From Symsagittifera roscoffensis (taxonomy: Eukaryota > Xenacoelomorpha > Acoela > Convolutidae): a stretch of 64,000 bases of DNA. The DNA lies in contig NC_087070.1 in assembly GCF_963678635.1 (NCBI RefSeq), forward strand, positions 39,101,397-39,165,396, in the 5' to 3' direction. Below are positions 1-10,856 of this stretch, one piece after another. Within the stretch, counting starts at the first letter, position 1. Each line of letters starts with the position of its first letter. The notes beneath the pieces are model-generated. The model ran no database searches. It had not been told where the DNA came from and saw only the letters and a list, made by a program, of their open reading frames with translations. A program made the translations under genes and the position numbers.

Positions 1-1674
1 CCATTATTTTTATCAAAAATTGATCTCAATATCTCCAAAGTGTCCTGTGGTCCCTCAATCAGTTGCAATTGAAAAGTCAGATCGGGTTTTCTACACCATG
101 TTGTGGCTGAAAATTACCTAAAATTAACTCCGATTGTTATTAAAATGTAGCAATTCTTTTTTTAACACTTCCATGTAAAAACTCAAAAGTGTTATGAAAA
201 CTCTAACCAAAATGTATTTTGTCAAAAATGCTAAGACGGTCGTTCTAAATAGTTTGTCTGGTACCTGGTTGGCAAGCGTAATTTCCACTACTTTTGTGTA
301 TCTGGAGTTAATTACCTTATCAGCATCTGAAAAATATACTGATTTCTGATCCCCCCCCCCCACCTGATCCGGCCAGACCACCTACTTTATCTCAAGTTTA
401 CTATGGGGTAACTTCGCGTTCCAACTCCTTTTTTCAGTCTTTATTGTGGTCAATATTGACTGTGGTTAATCTAATGTAACCAAATCGAGGAGGTCGATTG
501 TATGGTTACAAAAATAAGGCCCAGTTTTTTAAATTCCCAATCACTACCCTTTATCTTGACCAAACCCCTGTCTAACCTCCCCCTTTCCAGCCCCCCACTG
601 AAGTGGAAAATCCCTTTAAGCGCGATGGCTGCTAAACCACTCAAGGGAAAACCCGTAGAACCTGTTTCCGAGTTCTGCACAAATAAAAACGTTTGCTCAA
701 ACAAAAGTTGTGGGAAGCCGTTTATTCACTTTTAATACCATCCACTTATAGTATAAAGTGCACTTTAATGATTTATTTTTGACCAAACAGCACACTTCGG
801 TGTCTCCTGCAGCGGTCCCACTGCACTCTTCACACTACTGGTAATTTCTTCCCAGCAGTGTCCTCTCTTGATTCCTAGGACTCAGTCCTCTGAACCCCTT
901 CACTTTCCAACTGGTCACCTTTTCCAGTAAAGTGTCCCAGTAGTTCTCCAAGGTTGCAAGGCTATCTGAAAACCCTTTCAACGCCCGTTCTCTCGGGCAC
1001 CTGTCAAAAACTGCTACTTTGATCGAAACAATCGGTCTTAATGAGAAACAGTATAGGTATACTAATAATTAACACAAAGGTCACTCCATCCAATCTGGGA
1101 ACCAAATTCACTGTCCTTTTTCTCTTTTTTCTGTTTTTTTTTACTCTCTTTTCTTTTTTTGTTTCATGTCTTTTAACCGTTTTTTGTTTTTCTTGTGGCC
1201 CGCCATACTCGGTTAGTCAAGCCTCGTATCCGAAAGCGCAACGAGAAAAAACTCACAGGTTTATTAAAAAGTTATCACGGTAAGACCAGAAGGTGGACAT
1301 GTTCCAGTTGAACTGTACCATTGGTACTCTAGAATAGGCATATAGCCCGAAACTTCGTCAAGTGGGTTTGATCCCTTAGTTCGATACCGTACGTGAAAAT
1401 GTGCTCAAATTACAAACAAAAAGTGTAAAACAAGATGCTCAAAAACAGAAACCCAGCAGAACGCAAATTAAATTTAATAAGGAAGTATTTGAGTTTAAAA
1501 AATCTTTCGCTGACAAAAATTTGAACTTCGCACAGCAAAAAAATTGTTAGATAAGAAGCTTCAATTGTTTCGTAGCATGTCTGAAGAAATATTTGTCCAC
1601 TAAACATTTTGTCCAAACTTTCAGTACTGTAGATACTGAGTACAATAGTTATTCAGTACAATGTTTCAGTGTTG
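1..1674. repeat. Large direct repeat, copy 1 (1.67 kb)
   Basis: This segment recurs almost unchanged at 2911-4580, with only scattered substitutions and a shorter poly-C run in the second copy (compare 351-361 with 3261-3266). The left edge is the window edge, so the true unit may start upstream. I see no credible protein: the open frames on both strands (for example 502-735 and 471-704) overlap each other and resemble nothing I recognise. With the minisatellite between the copies, the arrangement suggests a tandem macro-repeat with a period of about 2.9 kb. An LTR pair is less likely because the interior is only minisatellite. Confidence 0.9.
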
Positions 1675-2880
1675 AGTAGTTAATTTAGCTTCCCAGGACT
1701 TAAGTGTTGGGCAGTTGATTTAGCTTCCCAAGACTCCAGTGTTGAGTAGTTAATTTAGCTTACCAGGACTTAAGTGTTGGGCAGTTGATTAAGCTTCCCA
1801 GGACTCTAGTGTTGGGCAGTTGATTTAACTTTCCGGGACTCAAATGTTGGGCAGTTGATATAGCTTCACAGGACTCCAGCAGATTTAGTGTTGGGCAGTT
1901 GATTTAGCTTCCCAGGACTCAAGTGTAGGGTAGTTGGTTCAGTCTCCCAAGACTCCAGTGCTAGGTAGTTAATCTTGCTTCCCAGGACCCAAGTCGAGGG
2001 TAGTTGATTTAACCTCCCGAGACTCCAGTGTTGGGCAGTTGATTTACTTTTCCGGGACTCAAATGTTGGGCAGTTGATTTAGCCTCTAAGGACTCCAGCA
2101 AATCAGTGTTGGGCAGTTGATTTAGCTGCACAGGACTCCAGTGTTGGGCAGTTGATTTAACTTTCCGGGACTCAAATGTTGGGCAGTTGATATAGCTTCT
2201 AAGGACTCCAGCAGATTTGGTGTTGGGCAGTTGATTTAGCTTCACAGGACTTAAGTATTGGGCAGTTCATTTAGCTTCCCAAGACTCCAGTGTTGGGCAG
2301 TTGATTTAACTTTCCGGGACTCAAATGTTGGGCAGTTAATATAGCTTCTAAGGACTCCAGCAGGTTTGGTGTTGGGCAGTTGATTTAGCTTCACAGGACT
2401 CCAGCAGATTTAGTGTTGGGCAGTTGATTTAGCTTCCCAGGACTCAAGTGAAGGGTAGTTGATTCAGTCTCCCAAGACTCCAGTGTTGGGTAGTTAATCT
2501 AGCTTCCCAGGACCCAAGTCTAGGGTAGTTGATTTAGCCTCCCAAGGCTCCAGTGTTGGGCAGTTGATTTACCTTTCCGGGACTCAAATGTTGGGCAGTG
2601 GATTTAGTCTCTAAGGACTCCAGCAAATCAGTGTTGGGCAGTTGATTTAGCTGCACAGGACTCCAGCACATTTAGTGTTGGACAGTTGTTTTGGCTTCCC
2701 AAGACTCCAGCAAACCAAAGTTGGGCAGTTGATTTAGCTTCCCAGGAGTCAAGTAGATGTATTTTTGGGCAGTTGTGTTAGCTTTCCAAGACTAAAGTAG
2801 ATGTAGTGTGGGGCAGTTTCTTAGCTTCCCAAGACTCCAGCAAACCAGTGTTGGGAAATTGGTTGAGCTTTCCAGGACTG
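1665..2880. repeat. Minisatellite, about 35-bp unit with 44-bp variants
   Basis: About 30 units are built on the core GTGTTGGGCAGTTGATTTAG followed by a CTTCCCAGGACTC-type tail. Some units carry an extra AGCAGATTT-type insert of about 9 bp. Unit types alternate (tails ending in CTCCAG or CTCAAA), which gives a higher-order pattern. Open frames within it, such as the minus-strand frame 2009-2245, simply read through the repeat. Confidence 0.92.
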
Positions 2881-2910
2881 TCTCAAGGACTTGTGTAAAA
2901 AGCCCCATCC

Positions 2911-4580
2911 CCATTATTTTTATCAAAAATTGATCTCAATATCTCCAAAGTGTCCTGTGGTCCCTCAATCAGTTGCAATTGAAAAGTCAGATCGGGTTTT
3001 CCACACCATGTTGTGGCTGAAAATTACCTAAAATTAACTCCGATTGTTATTAAAATGTAGCAATTCTTTTTTTAACACTTCCATGTAAAAACTCAAAAGT
3101 GTTATGAAAACTCTAACCAAAATGTATTTTGTCAAAAATGCTAAGACGGTCGTTCTAAATAGTTTGTCTGGTACCTGGTTGGCAAGCGTAATTTCCACTA
3201 CTTTTGTGTATCTGGAGTTAATTACCTTATCAGCATCTGAAAAATATACTGATTTCTGATCCCCCCACCTGATCCGGCCAGACCACCTACTTTATCTCAA
3301 GTTTACTATGGGGTAACTTCGCGTTCCAACTCCTTTTTTCAGTCTTTATTGTGGTCAATATTGACTGTGGTTAATCTAATGTAACCAAATCGAGGAGGTC
3401 GATTGTATGGTTACAAAAATAAGGCCCAGTTTTTTAAATTCCCAATCACTACCCTTTATCTTGACCAAACCCCTGTCTAACCTCCCCCTTTCCAGCCCCC
3501 CACTGAAGTGGAAAATCCCTTTAAGCGCGATGGCTGCTAAACCACTCAAGGGAAAACCCGTAGAACCTGTTTCCGAGTTCTGCACAAATAAAAACGTTTG
3601 CTCAAACAAAAATTGTGGGAAGCCGTTTATTCACTTTTAATACCATCCACTTATAGTATAAAGTGCACTTTAATGATTTATTTTTGACCAAACAGCACAC
3701 TTCGGTGTCTCCTGCAGCGGTCCCACTGCACTCTTCACACTACTGGTAATTTCTTCCCAGTAGTGTCCTCTCTTGATTCCCAGGACTCAGTCCTCTGAAC
3801 CCCTTCACTTTCCAACTGGTCACCTTTTCCAGTAAAGTGTCCCAGTAGTTCTCCAAGGTTGCAAGGCTATCTGAAAACCCTTTCAACGCCCGTTCTCTCG
3901 GGCACCTGTCGAAAACTGCTACTTTGATCGAAACAATCGGTCTTAATGAGAAACAGTATAGGTATACTAATAATTAACACAAAGGTCACTCCATCCAATC
4001 TGGGAAACAAATTCACTGTCCTTTTTCTCTTTTTTCTGTTTTTTTTTACTCTCTTTTCTTTTTTTGTTTCATGTCTTTTAACCGTTTTTTGTTTTTCTTG
4101 TGGCCCGCCATACTCGGTTAGTCAAGCCTCGTATCCGAAAGCGCAACGAGAAAAAACTCACAGGTTTACCTAAAAAGTTATCACGGTAAGACCAGAAGGT
4201 GGACATGTTCCAGTTGAACTGTACCATTGGTACTCTAGAATAGGTATATAGCCCGAAACTTCGTCAAGTGGGTTTGATCCCTTAGTTCGATACCGTACGT
4301 GACAATGTGCTCAAATTACAAACAAAAAGTGTAAAACAAGATGCTCAAAAACAGAAACCCAGCAGAACGCAAATTAAATTTAATAAGGAAGTATTTGAGT
4401 TAAAAAAATCTTTCGCTGACAAAAATTTGAACTTCGCACAGCAAAAAAATTGTTAGATAAGAAGCTTCAATTGTTTCGTAGCATGTCTGAAGAAATATTT
4501 GTCCACTAAACATTTTGTCCAAACTTTCAGTACTGTAGATACTGAGTACAATAGTTATTCAGTACAATGTTTTAGCGTTA
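2911..4580. repeat. Large direct repeat, copy 2 (1.67 kb)
   Basis: This is the second copy of the segment at 1-1674. Homology begins at CCATTATTTTTATC and fades after position 4570, where copy 1 enters the minisatellite but this copy enters unrelated sequence. The very high identity implies recent duplication or gene conversion. No gene was recognised. Confidence 0.9.
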
Positions 4581-7500
4581 GAATCTACAAACAAACAAAA
4601 ATTGATTTCCACCAATCAAAACGCGAACATTTTTTCAAAATACTGCTCAGATTCCGTAAAAATCAGTCAGTAACATTAGAGTTGAAAACAAACTTTTTCC
4701 GCAAACTAACTCCAATTTTATGAGTTATTGAAACATTGAAAAATAAGCAAGTTAATGGAGGCACGTTTTCAGGCTCGGAAGGTGGTAGTATTCACGTTTG
4801 ATATCTCCAAAAACACAACTCTTTCAAGGCTAAGAAAAATGCTGAACTGTGTTATATATTAACATCCAAACTACATAAGTTTTTTAACAACTGCCACTCG
4901 TTTTGATGTAAACGGTTTCAACTACTTTTTGGAATGATACATCATTGACAACAAAGAAGTTTTTGGAAAAACGTACCTTCATTCTTGCCGAATGTTTTCA
5001 CTATTTCGGTTTTTTCTTTTTTCGTTATTTTTCGTTTTTGACTCACCCGTTTCTTTTCAGCAAAATATTGATTTTTGGTTTAGTTAAAGTTGGTAATCAG
5101 GCATCATATGAAACCTTTTTCCGCTCGTAGACACCTGAAAACGGATCTGTAGATCCATTGGTGTTCTTCCAGGCAGTTGTAATTTCACTACGGTGAACAT
5201 ATGTTTTTTTTTGTTACCTGGATACAATTTATTATGATTATTAATATAGAGTAGGCCGGTTGGTAGGCTGTTAACAAGATCCATTTAAAAACCAGAAGCC
5301 GATGATAACAGCCTGTCAACCGCCTTGCCCTTTGGTAACTAGCAAAAAATTAAATCATATTAATTACAAAGAAATTTCATCAACGGGTCCTGTAACGGAT
5401 CTTCCCTCTTGTCAAAGCGATGGAACAGTTAAAAGCATCATTGAGAAAACTAATCGGACTTTTGGTTAGGTTTTGTAATGTTTGGCTCACAATTTTGTTT
5501 GGTTTGCTTTTAGCATCATTTGCACCAATGTTTGCATAAATTTTCTAAGCAGGGGAAAAAATCTAAAATGTTTGATAGATTTATTAAAAACAAACTTTTG
5601 TGACGCCATGCCTAAGATGCTTGAAAGTTCAAAACAAACACAGCTCAATATCTTCAATTTCAGATCTCCTTGACAACATATGATGATCTAGTAACAGGTT
5701 TAATCGAGCAAAACCATTTTGCAAATCGCGTCATTGTTCATTATTCATTTAATAGCACTAGCAAAATCAATGGCATTTTCTTATTTGGATTTTTGAAAAT
5801 CGCACCACTAATTTAAAGTTTGATTTTTTTGTCGCGAACTTGATTTTTAGCGGTTTTATAGTTTTTAAAGGCTCTAACAACTTTTTTGTCAGTCTTATTT
5901 CCAACTGCTTATCCCTACAAAAACAAAGATAGCCGGTTACAGTGCGAGTAGCACAGAATGGTCCGACCATAGTCTTTAAAAAAACTACAAAAAAAAACTT
6001 TTTTTTTCAATTTAGTGAAGTTTTTCTGCGTGGAGTGACAAAAGTAACTGATATATAACTATATTTTAGGCATATTTTTGCTCATAATATATAGGCAAAT
6101 TGGACACAAGCATTCTAAAAAAATTGAATACAAAAACAAAAAATCGACAATTTTTTTTGCTGAAAATTTTTCAATTTTGGAAGTTTTTGGTTTCCTAAAT
6201 GGTGCTAAAAAACTCCAAATACTAATTTTATCAGCTTTAACGTTAAGTTTTTGGGGTTCAATTTGGCTTAATTAAGCTGTTGTACGCCTGATCGCTAGCT
6301 TAATTTGCTCGAAATCAGACGAAAAATCAAAACTTTCAAGCCGGTTTTCTCGACACTCGAAAAAATATTAAACTGGCGACATGAGTAGCTTCAGACATCC
6401 TAGTTGCATTCAGTTTTCCTCCTAAAACCGCTCGCGATGTCCACTTTTGTAAATACGCTTTGGAACACAAGCATTAACACATGCAATATTTCATAACTGA
6501 AAATTGAACAATACTTTCCAAAAATCGGGGTGGGGGCTTGGAAAGAATTGTTTTGTGGTAGAACTGACTGAGACAATATAATTGTTCTCGCAGGAAATTC
6601 CAGCCACCGTTACTTGCTTAATTTAACTCGTTTTTATGTTCTTTTCTCTTTTTTTCCATTTGATTAATAATTCCTTTTGAAAACTAGTTCAGCCAATGGG
6701 ATTATGAGAACAGAACAAGAGATGCCTTCCGTGCCGATATACGCAGAGACAGTTTTCCCTCTCTCTTGTCTTTATTCCTTCTTCATGTATATTTTATGCA
6801 ATCCCACTTTTTACTAAAGCCGCTTCGATTGGGAGAGCGAAAAAAAAACTGGACCATAAATTTGCTATCACTCCCCCAAATACACCACCACAAATTTATC
6901 ATTTATCTCTTTTCCCACTTTTTTCAAGCCTCTGCTCCTAATTTCAGACCGCCCGCCGTATATCTGCACAAATTTACAAATTTACCGGTGTAAAATTCAA
7001 TAGAAACACTGTTCACTTCACGGTGAAAATTTACCTGAAAATCCAACAAAAACTATTCATTATTTACCAAGAAAAGACGAATTGCCTTAGTTTTTTTCTT
7101 TTATTGCAAAATTTAATACTTTGCCAACATTTGTGCGAGTAATTTCTTCAACTCTTCACCATATGGTATGAAATTGAGCTTGAGACGCCATTTGGAATTG
7201 GCGGTTTTGCAACAGTAAAATTTGTAAGTTTTGCTTGAGTGGCCTTCTTTTACTGCCCAATTTAGTCTTTTGCAGCTTGTTATTAAAAACAAGCCCTACA
7301 AAGTACAAGTTTCGCTCTTCTTATTTGTCAAAACATTTCGCTTACCCGTACTTTCTCGAATTCTGCGGCCCAGCTAGAAAGTTAAATTTGCCCAGTTTCA
7401 ACTGTAACGGCTCTGCCAATATGCGCCTAATTTGGTTTCAATTAGAGCTCTTTACCCTCAAAACAGATTCCAATTTTTGATGTTCCCAATTAAACCTTTA

Positions 7501-7795
7501 TATCTGTTATCTTTACGTATAGGTTTCCAAACCACAAAATAAAGCCGCAAACCGATAAATTTTGGTTTTATGAATCGGGTCTATTTTGTTTCTCTAACAC
7601 CCTTTCCGAATAATTGACAAATATTTCAATTAAAATGTCACTTGGGTGCAATAAAAGATGACACTTTTTCAAACTTCATTAAATTTTTCCACGTGACTGA
7701 GTATAGTTTCATAATAAACGACTTAATAGTTTATTTTGCCTATATCAAAAACTCTTTTATTTTTGCTGTTCGCGTGATTATTTTGACCATCAGAG
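4581..7795. other. Non-coding 5' flank of Trim9, no gene seen
   Basis: AT-rich sequence without a credible coding region; the small open frames lack recognisable motifs and codon bias. It must contain the Trim9 promoter and 5' UTR, but I cannot place a TATA box, initiator or upstream exon with confidence. A dispersed motif (reverse of GCACAGTAACCGGCTATC type) occurs near 5929-5956. An in-frame TGA at 7784-7786 sits just upstream of the Trim9 start codon. Confidence 0.6.
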
Positions 7796-7906
7796 ATGGC
7801 TTCTCACTTGAAGTGTTATGAGTGCAAGTCTCTCTTCATCCAGCCGCGCATTCTTCCCTGTCGACATTCTATCTGCTATCTCTGTGCAGTTCAGCTGCTC
7901 CGAAAG
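7796..7906 (+). CDS. Trim9: Trim9 exon 1: start codon and first half of RING
   Basis: Encodes residues 1-37, with zinc ligands C7-x2-C10, C22-x-H24 and C27-x2-C30 of a C3HC4 RING. The ATG at 7796 is supported by an in-frame TGA only 12 nt upstream and by the family's habit of starting the RING within the first ten residues. Reading on past 7906 reaches a stop at about 7950, so the exon must splice. No good GT donor lies before that stop, but GAAAG|GCAAGC at 7906/7907 is a good GC-type donor and keeps phase 0 with exon 2. Confidence 0.85.
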
Positions 7907-10801
7907 GCAAGCGAACCCTCTCTTCTATTTAAAATATTGGATCTTTTTTAGTTACCCCCCCCCCCGCCCCTGTTTGCAAAGGGACGCAGTGAGATATTCG
8001 TTACTAGGTACAAATTCATATGCGTTTATCCGTTGAATTAGTTTTTTTAAAGGGGCTGCATTTCGTTACTAGGTGCGAAAGGGGGAATTAGATAGATAGA
8101 TAGATCTGAAATTTTTCCTAATAAATTAATTTTTTATTCAATTTTAAATCACTGTTTATGCGCTGAAGCTCTAGTTAATAAGTTCTAAAAAGAAAAATAC
8201 AAAAGACGCTTTTATTATCTTCAAAAAAGTGCCAAAAAATGAAGCACAGAAAGTGGGATCCAAAAGGTAGTAGCAAAAAAATCGTCGCCTTTATGAAAAT
8301 CTTTATGAAATTTATGCGGAATTTTGATTTAAAAAAGAACGTTGTGTTTTAGTTTTATTATCACTAAAAATTTGGTATTTTTTTTGCATTTTAGCTTGAA
8401 CTTTATAATGTTTTTGGCGTGTTTAGGGAAACAGTCAGCAGCAAGCGGGGGGTTCGAGTAGTAGAGGGGCGATAGCAGGCTCATCTGCCGACAACATAGG
8501 AGGGGGAGGGGGAGGGGGGGAGGACGCCTCTGACAGTCTGAGTGTGTCGAGTGAAACTGACTCTGGCGTGTTTGTGAATGGAAGTGCCATCTCACACGAC
8601 AGGAGTTCGAGACGCTACTCCAGCTCAGCTCTCCACAACAATCACCACACACCTACGTCCTGTGTCATAAGGTGAGCACAAAGGTCAAGTCAAACACGGC
8701 CGGATCGAGGTTTTTTAAAAAAAACTTAGCGGTTTCTAGAGAAAGTTTCAAATACTTAAAAAGGGGTTGCCCGATTCCTCAAAAAATTTCAAATAATTCA
8801 TCGGTTTTATTCTTCAAACCAGTTAAAAACAAGAAAAGCTGAAAAAAACTGCAGAGTTTACTGCAAAAATTTACGTCACAACAAAAAGTTTCGTCGATTG
8901 CTTTTAAAATGTTGTTACAAGTCGCTCTTTGTTTTAACTAGCTTTCCGACTTTTTTGATCTTTTTTATCAAAGGGGCGGGTCAACAATGGATAACATAAA
9001 GTTGTACCAAAAATAGGAGCCTTTGGGCGGTAAGAGATCAAAACCCAGTGGGTGCATCCATGGAAGACACTAGTCATTAGCCGCAAATGTTTCCAATATT
9101 TCTCAAAAGCTTGGAAAAAAAAACGAAAAAAAAAATATTTTCCCTGAATTATTATCTCAGAAAACAGTTATTCATGGGTAAAGTTTCTTTTGGGAACTTG
9201 AACAAGTTTTCACCACAGAAATCAAACTTGGCACCAAATATGATGATATATACAGCAATCGATGTTCCCATAAAAGTCTAAATAAACCAGACTGATCGTA
9301 TGACGGCGCAATTTTATTCGAACTGCAGTTTTACAGACGTCCGTAAAAATTTTGGACAAAAATTGATGAAATAAAAAAACAACAATAACGCAAAACAAGA
9401 TTAGCCGGCTAATGTGCAAGTAGCACAAAAATTTCCAAAAACATTAAGTAAAAAAACTAAAAAAAAAACTTTTCTTTTTTTAAACTGCGTCGTTTTTATG
9501 TCGTCGTGTGATGAGAGGAAGAGAACAAAAATCTGATTTTTAGGCATAGCCGATAGTGATACTAAATTAAGTATATTCGACAACAAGTTTTATTAAAAAA
9601 ATCAAAGATTTTAAAAAATCATTACGAGGCCAAGCTGTACAATGAATTGGCGCACAATTTCCTGTCTGTAAGATCCTGGATGCCAAAAACAAGTCTTTAA
9701 ACACGTGAAAATTTTGTCGAAATGATCAATGAAAATGAAATAACAAAGGAAGAACAAAAAGAGCGTCCTTGTTGTGGAATACCCCTACAATTCACAAAAT
9801 GCACAGTTTGGCCTCGTAATGTTGCAGATTTCTTCTTTGATTTAAAATTTTTTTTTGAAGAAGGCTCTGAAAAAAATATCAAAAGTCAATTTTACAGGAT
9901 TAAAACTAAGTTTTCACAGCCTAACTTAGAATTTAGGTTTTTTAAGCCTAGTATAAGACATCCACCCAACTCTTTTTCTCGAGTCACAACTTACAGGGCT
10001 TGCTAACGTGATGTATCATTCGACCCCTCAAAATACTCATTTGTGGTACTTAACTTTGCGTGGTACATTTTTTTGAAATCTAAAACTAATCTAAAGACAA
10101 AACTCAAAATCATGTAGAACTAATTTTTGGTTGTTCTCAGATATGTTTCTAATAGTTTAATTATACTTCGAACGATACCAGTTTCCTCATGTATTATTTA
10201 TTTACTTTGGGTAGTTAATTTTTGTAATTTTTGGTAAAGAATTTAAGAGTGATCATTAATGAATCAGAGAATGAATGAAAAGAAATATATTTAAAAAAAT
10301 TAGCAACTATTTGCCAAAAAATGGAAGGTATTCTTCAGATACCAAGCTCAAAAAATTTAAGAGAAATAATTTTAAAAAGCGTATATCGGGCAATGTTCCG
10401 ATTTAGAGTTTACTTATTGCTTAATTAAACGAATAAGTTCAGTTGCAATTCCTCAAAACCAAAATAGAGTAGACGAAAGTCATTTCTCAAATGTAACCCG
10501 GAAACAATAAAAAAGATGAGTAAAACAATCGCTCTGTATTATTGTTCCAACGTTCCTTAGGGATTGAAAAAAATATGGACCAGATTTGAGTTTTTTGTTC
10601 TTTAACTATTAGCAGGTCAAAATATAAAATTTTATTGCCATATCGATAAATTTGAACCGTAATTTTTTTTTCACGGTTGAGGCAAATTTTTGAACTAATT
10701 TTATTTGAAGATATTTTACTGCGTTGTGAAGTCGATAAAACTAAAAGATAAAGATATCGTACTTCAAAATGTTTTTTCAAAATGAAATCCTATGTTTAGT
10801 T

Positions 10802-10856
<55 letters not shown>

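Noticed and set aside
502-735. 77-codon open frames duplicated at 502-735 and 3407-3640
   Set aside because: Their duplication comes from the large direct repeat. Overlapping frames exist on the opposite strand and no domain is seen.
2009-2245. Minus-strand 78-codon open frame with repeated NQLPNT units
   Set aside because: It is the translation of the minisatellite; similar frames arise wherever the unit length allows, with no start context or splice support.
1-4580. LTR retrotransposon with 1.67-kb LTRs
   Set aside because: The interior is only minisatellite, with no gag/pol, primer-binding site or polypurine tract, and no TG...CA ends were visible.
8329-8652. Minus-strand 107-codon frame opposite Trim9 exon 2
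   Set aside because: It is a shadow of the GC-rich coding exon on the + strand, with low-complexity proline and serine runs.
10804-10854. TA repeat as a promoter or origin signal
   Set aside because: A plain microsatellite inside an intron, with no supporting context.
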